Below are positions 60,327 to 64,000 of a stretch of 64,000 nt of DNA, piece after piece (the stretch's first letter is position 1; each line of letters starts with the position of its first letter). This DNA is from Streptomyces hiroshimensis (GTDB lineage Bacteria > Actinomycetota > Actinomycetes > Streptomycetales > Streptomycetaceae). The position numbers and the translations under genes were made by a program. Under the pieces are notes generated by a model. That model ran no database searches. It was not told where the DNA came from and saw nothing but the letters and a program-made list of their open reading frames with translations. Location: NCBI RefSeq assembly GCF_014650335.1, contig NZ_BMUT01000004.1, forward strand, positions 248,001 through 312,000, read 5' to 3'.

Positions 60327-61505
60327 ATGGCCTCCGTCCGCCGCGCACGCAAGGTCGCCGTCGTCGGCGTCTCCCTCTCGGACTGCGGGAGGACCGATTC
60401 CGCCACCCCTTACGACCTGCACGCGCAAGCGGCCCTTCGCGCTCTCGCCGACTCCGGGCTCGGCAGAGCCGCCGTCGACGGCCTCGCCTCCGCCGGACTG
60501 GGCACGCTGGCCCCCATGGAGATCGCCGACCACCTGGGGCTGCGCCCCACCTGGGTGGACTCGACCTCGGTCGGCGGCGCCACCTGGGAGGTCATGGCTG
60601 CCCACGCCGCCGACGCCATCGCCGCCGGGCACGCCAACGCCGTCCTCCTCGTCTACGGCTCCACCGCCCGCGCCGACCTCAAAGCGGGCCGCCGGACCGC
60701 CGGCCTCTCCTACGGCACCCGGGGCCCGCTGCAGTTCGAAGCCCCCTACGGGCACACGCTCATCGCCAAGTACGCCATGGCCGCACGCCGCCACATGCAC
60801 GAGTACGGCACCACACTGGAGCAGCTCGCCGGCATCGCCGTCCAGGCGCGCGCCAACGCCTTCCACAACCCCCACGCCATGTACCGTGAACCGATCACCG
60901 TGGACGACGTCCTCGGCGGTCCGGTGATCGCCGACCCGTTCACCAAGCTCCAGTGCTGCATCCGGTCGGACGGCGGCTGCGCCGTGCTGCTGGCGGGCGA
61001 GGAGTACGCCGCGGACGCCGCCCGGCCGCCCGTGTGGGTGCTGGGAGCCGGCACGGCGGTGTCCCACACGGCGATGTCGGAGTGGGAGGACTTCACCGTC
61101 TCCCCCGCCGCGCGCTCCGGACGGCTCGCCTTCGAGCGCGCCGGCGTCACCCCCGCGGACGTGGACGTGGCCGAGCTGTACGACGCCTTCACCTATATGA
61201 CGCTCGTGACCCTCGAAGACCTCGGCTTCTGCGCCAAGGGCGAGGGCGGCGCCTTCGCGGAGAAGGACAGGCTGACGGTGGGCGGCGGGCTGCCGGTCAA
61301 CACGGACGGCGGCGGCCTCTCCGCCTGTCACCCCGGGATGCGCGGCCTGTTCCTCCTGGTCGAGGCCGTGCGGCAGCTGCGCGGAGAGGCCGAGGAGGGC
61401 CGCCAGGTGCGCAGGCCGGACGGGGCGCTTCCGCAGATCGCCGTCGCATCGGGCACGGGCGGCTGGTTCTGCTCGGCGGGGACGGTGGTCCTGGCGCGCG
61501 ACTGA
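60327..61505 (+). CDS. Thiolase-fold protein (SCPx/Ltp-like)
   Basis: A 392-residue protein similar in design to the protein at 51796 but with different motifs. It has VAVVGVSLSDCGRTD, VGGATWEVMAAHAADAIAAGHANAVLLVYG (no Cys at the usual nucleophile position), VAELYDAFTYMTLVTLEDLGFCAKGEGG and NTDGGGLSACHPGMRG, so the His of the last motif is kept. The combination suggests a non-condensing lipid-transfer-like thiolase. The ATG directly follows the operator-like site, and no Shine-Dalgarno is present, so translation may be leaderless or regulated. Confidence 0.88.
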   Translation: MASVRRARKVAVVGVSLSDCGRTDSATPYDLHAQAALRALADSGLGRAAVDGLASAGLGTLAPMEIADHLGLRPTWVDSTSVGGATWEVMAAHAADAIAAGHANAVLLVYGSTARADLKAGRRTAGLSYGTRGPLQFEAPYGHTLIAKYAMAARRHMHEYGTTLEQLAGIAVQARANAFHNPHAMYREPITVDDVLGGPVIADPFTKLQCCIRSDGGCAVLLAGEEYAADAARPPVWVLGAGTAVSHTAMSEWEDFTVSPAARSGRLAFERAGVTPADVDVAELYDAFTYMTLVTLEDLGFCAKGEGGAFAEKDRLTVGGGLPVNTDGGGLSACHPGMRGLFLLVEAVRQLRGEAEEGRQVRRPDGALPQIAVASGTGGWFCSAGTVVLARD

Positions 61506-61544
61506 ACCGGGCGAGTGCGGCATGCGGCCGTGTTGTATAGCCCC

Positions 61545-62234
61545 ATGAGCGACGACGCCCCGGACATCCGTCAGCAGAACTTCCGTGCCCTCCTCCGCTC
61601 CCTGCCCGTCTGGGACACCGAGCTGCCGCACTTCGACCCGGCCTCCGCCCCCGCCGACCCCCTGCCCCTCTTCCAGCAGTGGCTGACCGAGGCCGCCGCG
61701 GCCGGAGCGCCGGAGCCGCACACGATGACGCTCGCCACCGCCGACGCGACCGGCCGGCCCTCCCTGCGGACGCTGATGCTCCACGACGCCGACGAGCACG
61801 GCTGGCACTTCGCCACCCACCGCACGAGCCGCAAGGGCCGGGAACTGGCCGTACGCCCGGAGGCTGCCCTGGGCTTCTACTGGGCGGCGCTCGGGCGGCA
61901 GGTCCGTATCCAGGGCATGGTGACGGCCGCGGGCGCCGCGGAGAGCCGGGCGGACCTGGCCAAGCGGTCTACCGGTGCGCTGGCGGCGGCGCTGGTGGGC
62001 AGGCAGAGCGAGGTGCTGGCCTCGTACGAGGAGCTGGAGCGGGCCTCGGACGCGGCCTGGGAGCGGGCCCGCCGCGAGCCGGACGCCCCGGTCGGCAGCT
62101 GGACCCTCTACGTCCTGGAGGCGCAGGAAGTCGAGTTCTTCCAGGGGGACGCGCAACGGCGCCACGTACGCCTCAACTACCGCCGTCGCCCTCCTGCGGA
62201 GGGAGGCTGGACGACCGAGCTGCTCTGGCCGTGA
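61545..62234 (+). CDS. pdxH: Pyridoxine/pyridoxamine 5'-phosphate oxidase-family protein
   Basis: A 229-residue protein with the split-barrel PNPOx fold and the PdxH C-terminal dimerisation region: GRPSLRTLMLHDADEHGWHFATHRTSRKG (FMN- and substrate-binding part), FYWAALGRQVRIQGMV and EVEFFQGDAQRRHVRLNYRRRPP. PdxH uses FMN to make pyridoxal 5'-phosphate. The final motif is altered (RLNYRR in place of RLHDR), so a different substrate is possible. The 3' end overlaps the convergent DUF35 gene by 62 nt. Its gene neighbours suggest a role beyond general vitamin metabolism. Confidence 0.78.
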   Translation: MSDDAPDIRQQNFRALLRSLPVWDTELPHFDPASAPADPLPLFQQWLTEAAAAGAPEPHTMTLATADATGRPSLRTLMLHDADEHGWHFATHRTSRKGRELAVRPEAALGFYWAALGRQVRIQGMVTAAGAAESRADLAKRSTGALAAALVGRQSEVLASYEELERASDAAWERARREPDAPVGSWTLYVLEAQEVEFFQGDAQRRHVRLNYRRRPPAEGGWTTELLWP

Positions 62235-62799
62235 CCGCATCAGGAGCCGTATCCGGGGATGCGTCCGATGCAACCCCGAACACCGGTATGCACAGGGGTG
62301 GTTCGCCTTCGGTCCGCGCCCCCTCCAGTTCCCGGAAGCGGACCGTCAGCGCCATGCCGATCCGCAGCCTGCTCTCCGCGCACCCGACGACTTCGGTCAT
62401 CATTCGCGGCCCTTCGGCGAGATCCACCACGGCCGCCGTATAGGGCACCCGCCCGCCGAAGGGCGGGAGGTCGTTCACATGGACGACCGACCAGGTGTAG
62501 AGCACGGCCCGGCCGCTCGCCGCCTCCCAGACCACGTCCTCGCTCCAGCAGCGCGGACAGAACTCCCTGGGGTAGTGGTGTGCCAGCCCGCAGCCGGCCG
62601 CGCGGCAGCGGCGTATCAGCAGCCGGCCCCGGCCCGCCGCTTCCCAGTAGGGACGAGTGAAGGCGTCGACCTCGGGGATGTCGAAGCGCGGCGCCCGCGG
62701 ACCGGCGGAACGCGACGTCGCGGAACGCGGCGGCAATGACGCCGGTGGACGATTCGCGTGCAATTCACCGGCCCCCTTGTATTCCGCGCCCGTTTCCAC
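62173..62799 (-). CDS. OB-fold DUF35 protein with zinc ribbon (second copy)
   Basis: A 208-residue protein starting at a GTG at 62799. The zinc ribbon CRAAGCGLAHHYPREFCPRC lies at about residues 65-84, and the OB-fold domain follows (SGRAVLYTWSVVHVNDLPPFGGRVPYTAAVVDLAEGPRMMTEV). It should partner a thiolase-like protein, plausibly that at 60327. It differs from the first DUF35 protein in having N- and C-terminal extensions, the latter being Ala/Ser-rich. It overlaps the 3' end of the pdxH-like gene on the other strand, and the divergent gap to the ligase gene has two CTGAC-N5-GTCAG sites. Confidence 0.9.
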   Translation of the reverse strand: METGAEYKGAGELHANRPPASLPPRSATSRSAGPRAPRFDIPEVDAFTRPYWEAAGRGRLLIRRCRAAGCGLAHHYPREFCPRCWSEDVVWEAASGRAVLYTWSVVHVNDLPPFGGRVPYTAAVVDLAEGPRMMTEVVGCAESRLRIGMALTVRFRELEGARTEGEPPLCIPVFGVASDASPDTAPDAVTARAARSSSLPPQEGDGGS

Positions 62800-62848
62800 G
62801 GGAGTTTCCCCGCCCCCGCCTTCCGTTTGTTTGCCCGTCGCGCCATTC

Positions 62849-62863
62849 CTGACAGTACGTCAG
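62849..62863. promoter_or_regulatory. CTGAC-N5-GTCAG site 1 in the DUF35/CoA-ligase divergent gap
   Basis: CTGACAGTACGTCAG, a perfect dyad, 50 nt from the DUF35 start at 62799 and 60 nt from the ligase start at 62923. Confidence 0.75.
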
Positions 62864-62872
62864 CTCTGTAGC

Positions 62873-62887
62873 CTGACTATACGTCAG
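62873..62887. promoter_or_regulatory. CTGAC-N5-GTCAG site 2 in the DUF35/CoA-ligase divergent gap
   Basis: CTGACTATACGTCAG, a perfect dyad, 24 nt centre-to-centre from site 1. Two sites so close suggest cooperative binding. Confidence 0.75.
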
Positions 62888-62922
62888 CTTGTCGGCCATT
62901 GAGCAGGAGTGGACGAGACACG

Positions 62923-64000
62923 ATGCTTGGATCGACTCACGGCACCCTCACCACCACCTCCCGTCCGGCCCGCGTGGTGGCCTGCGGCGAGCGTCCGGGC
63001 CCCGCCGTCCACGGCACGGCCGACGGCACCGAGGACGTCGACGTCAGCGGCAGGCCGTTACGCTCGGAGACACCCGACCTGGACCGGCTCTTCCGCCCCG
63101 AGACCGTCGCCGTCGTCGGGGCCTCGGACGCCGAGGGCCGCCCCAACACCGGCATCACCCGGCAGCTCATCGCCTGGTCCGAGAGGGTCGGCGCGCGCCT
63201 GCACCCCGTACACCCCACCCGTACGTCCGTCTTCGGCCTCCCCTGCCATCCGTCCGTCCGCGACCTGCCCGAACGCGTCGACCTCGCCGTCCTCCTCGTG
63301 GGCGATCCGCTCCCCGTACTGGAGGAGCTGGACGGCTCCAAAGCCGCCTTCGCCGTGGCCTTCGCCGCCGGATTCGCCGAGACCGGCCCCGCGGGCGCCG
63401 CCGCCCAGGCCGCCCTCGCGGAAGCCGCCCGGCGCTCCGGGGTCCGCCTCCTCGGCCCGAACACCAACCTCAACGCCTTCGAGCACTTCCGCGAGGACCT
63501 CGACGGCCCCGCCATCGCCCTGATCACCCAGTCGGGCCACCAGGGCCGGCCGGTCTTCGCCCTCCAGGAGCTCGGCATACGGCTCTCGCACTGGGCGCCC
63601 ACGGGCAACGAGGCGGACCTGGAGAGCGCCGACTTCATCTCCTACTTCGCCACCCGGCCCGAGGTCGGGGCGATCGCCGCGTATGTGGAAGGGCTCAAGG
63701 ACGGCCGCGCCTTCCTGCTCGCCGCTGACCGGGCCGCCCGGCACAAGGTGCCCGTCGTCGCCGTCAAGGTCGGCCGGACGGAGGCCGGCGCCCGCACCGC
63801 CGCTTCCCACACCGGCAAGCTGACCGGCGCGGACGACGTGGTGGACGCGGCCATGCGGCAGTTCGGCGTGATCCGCGTCGACAGCCTGGACGAGCTGCAG
63901 GACACCGCGGCGCTGCTGGCCCGCGCCCGGCCGCCCCGGGCCCCCGGCGTCGCCGTCTATTCGATCTCCGGCGGCACCGGTGCCCACTTCGCCGATCTGG
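62923..64000 (+). CDS. ADP-forming acyl-CoA ligase (AcdA-like), 5' part
   Basis: The ATG at 62923 opens a frame that runs without stop to the window edge (359 codons visible). The sequence has a CoA-binding domain (FRPETVAVVGASDAEGRPNTGITRQLIAW), the succinyl-CoA ligase-like part (RLLGPNTNLNAFEHF, ALITQSGHQGRPVFALQ, GNEADLESADFISYFA), and ASHTGKLTGADDVVDAA near the end. The ATP-grasp part should follow outside the window. It forms an acyl-CoA while making ADP. Codon 46 (63058-63060) is a TTA Leu codon, rare in Streptomyces and dependent on the bldA tRNA. Confidence 0.88.
   Translation, partial: MLGSTHGTLTTTSRPARVVACGERPGPAVHGTADGTEDVDVSGRPLRSETPDLDRLFRPETVAVVGASDAEGRPNTGITRQLIAWSERVGARLHPVHPTRTSVFGLPCHPSVRDLPERVDLAVLLVGDPLPVLEELDGSKAAFAVAFAAGFAETGPAGAAAQAALAEAARRSGVRLLGPNTNLNAFEHFREDLDGPAIALITQSGHQGRPVFALQELGIRLSHWAPTGNEADLESADFISYFATRPEVGAIAAYVEGLKDGRAFLLAADRAARHKVPVVAVKVGRTEAGARTAASHTGKLTGADDVVDAAMRQFGVIRVDSLDELQDTAALLARARPPRAPGVAVYSISGGTGAHFADL

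Noticed and set aside
41357..62887. KstR or KstR2 operator of known steroid regulons
   Set aside because: The dyad CTGAC-N5-GTCAG does not match the recalled AAC/GTT or CAAG/CTTG patterns of those regulators.

Overview
The window is high-GC actinobacterial DNA, almost certainly the chromosome of a Streptomyces or close relative. The evidence is very high third-position GC, nearly no TTA codons, GTG starts, two XRE-DUF5753/DUF397 (whiJ-like) pairs, a class F sortase, an F420 biosynthesis gene, a GPP34 protein, and a set that matches the afsK-afsR-afsS global regulators of Streptomyces.

Layout. 1-3.8 kb: the 3' end of an unidentified gene, recQ, a class F sortase and its probable Gly-Ser-rich surface substrate. 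4.15-12.7 kb: a four-gene, partly translationally coupled operon. It encodes a trypsin-like protease, a PknG-type non-RD kinase with zinc ribbons and TPRs, a VWA protein with a zinc ribbon, and a five-TM sensor fused to an extracellular solute-binding domain. This looks like an actinobacterial PknG/GlnX/GlnH-type signalling system rebuilt with extra parts and is the strongest candidate for an under-described system. 12.8-22 kb: a polytopic membrane protein, a DD-carboxypeptidase with a roughly 530-residue repeat-rich cytoplasmic tail, GPP34, whiJ-like pair 1, an ADP-ribosylglycohydrolase and a membrane-anchored protein. 23-35.5 kb: fbiC (FO synthase), an LLM oxidoreductase, a PHP-type metallohydrolase, a DUF11 protein, whiJ-like pair 2, a GNAT protein, an ECF41 sigma factor diverging from a carboxymuconolactone decarboxylase with a full ECF41 promoter between them, a YceI protein and a serine hydrolase. 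35.6-38.1 kb: an APC permease and two small secreted proteins, one interrupted by a frameshift.

38.2-64 kb: a catabolic region built on CoA thioesters and flavin/F420 chemistry (D-aminoacylase-type hydrolase, two LLM oxidoreductases, SDR, amidohydrolase, acyl-CoA ligase, two thiolase-like proteins with DUF35 partners, enoyl-CoA hydratase, acyl-CoA dehydrogenase, DDN-type reductase, ADP-forming CoA ligase). It surrounds an afsR-like SARP regulator, an AfsS-like small protein, an afsK-like kinase with a PQQ propeller, and a TetR regulator. Six sites of the form CTGAC-N5-GTCAG (one with a mismatch) lie at five intergenic positions in front of the catabolic genes, which suggests one regulon under one repressor, possibly the TetR protein at 57.5 kb.

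All functions come from reading the sequence. No database search was run, and family names rest on recognised motifs and architecture.
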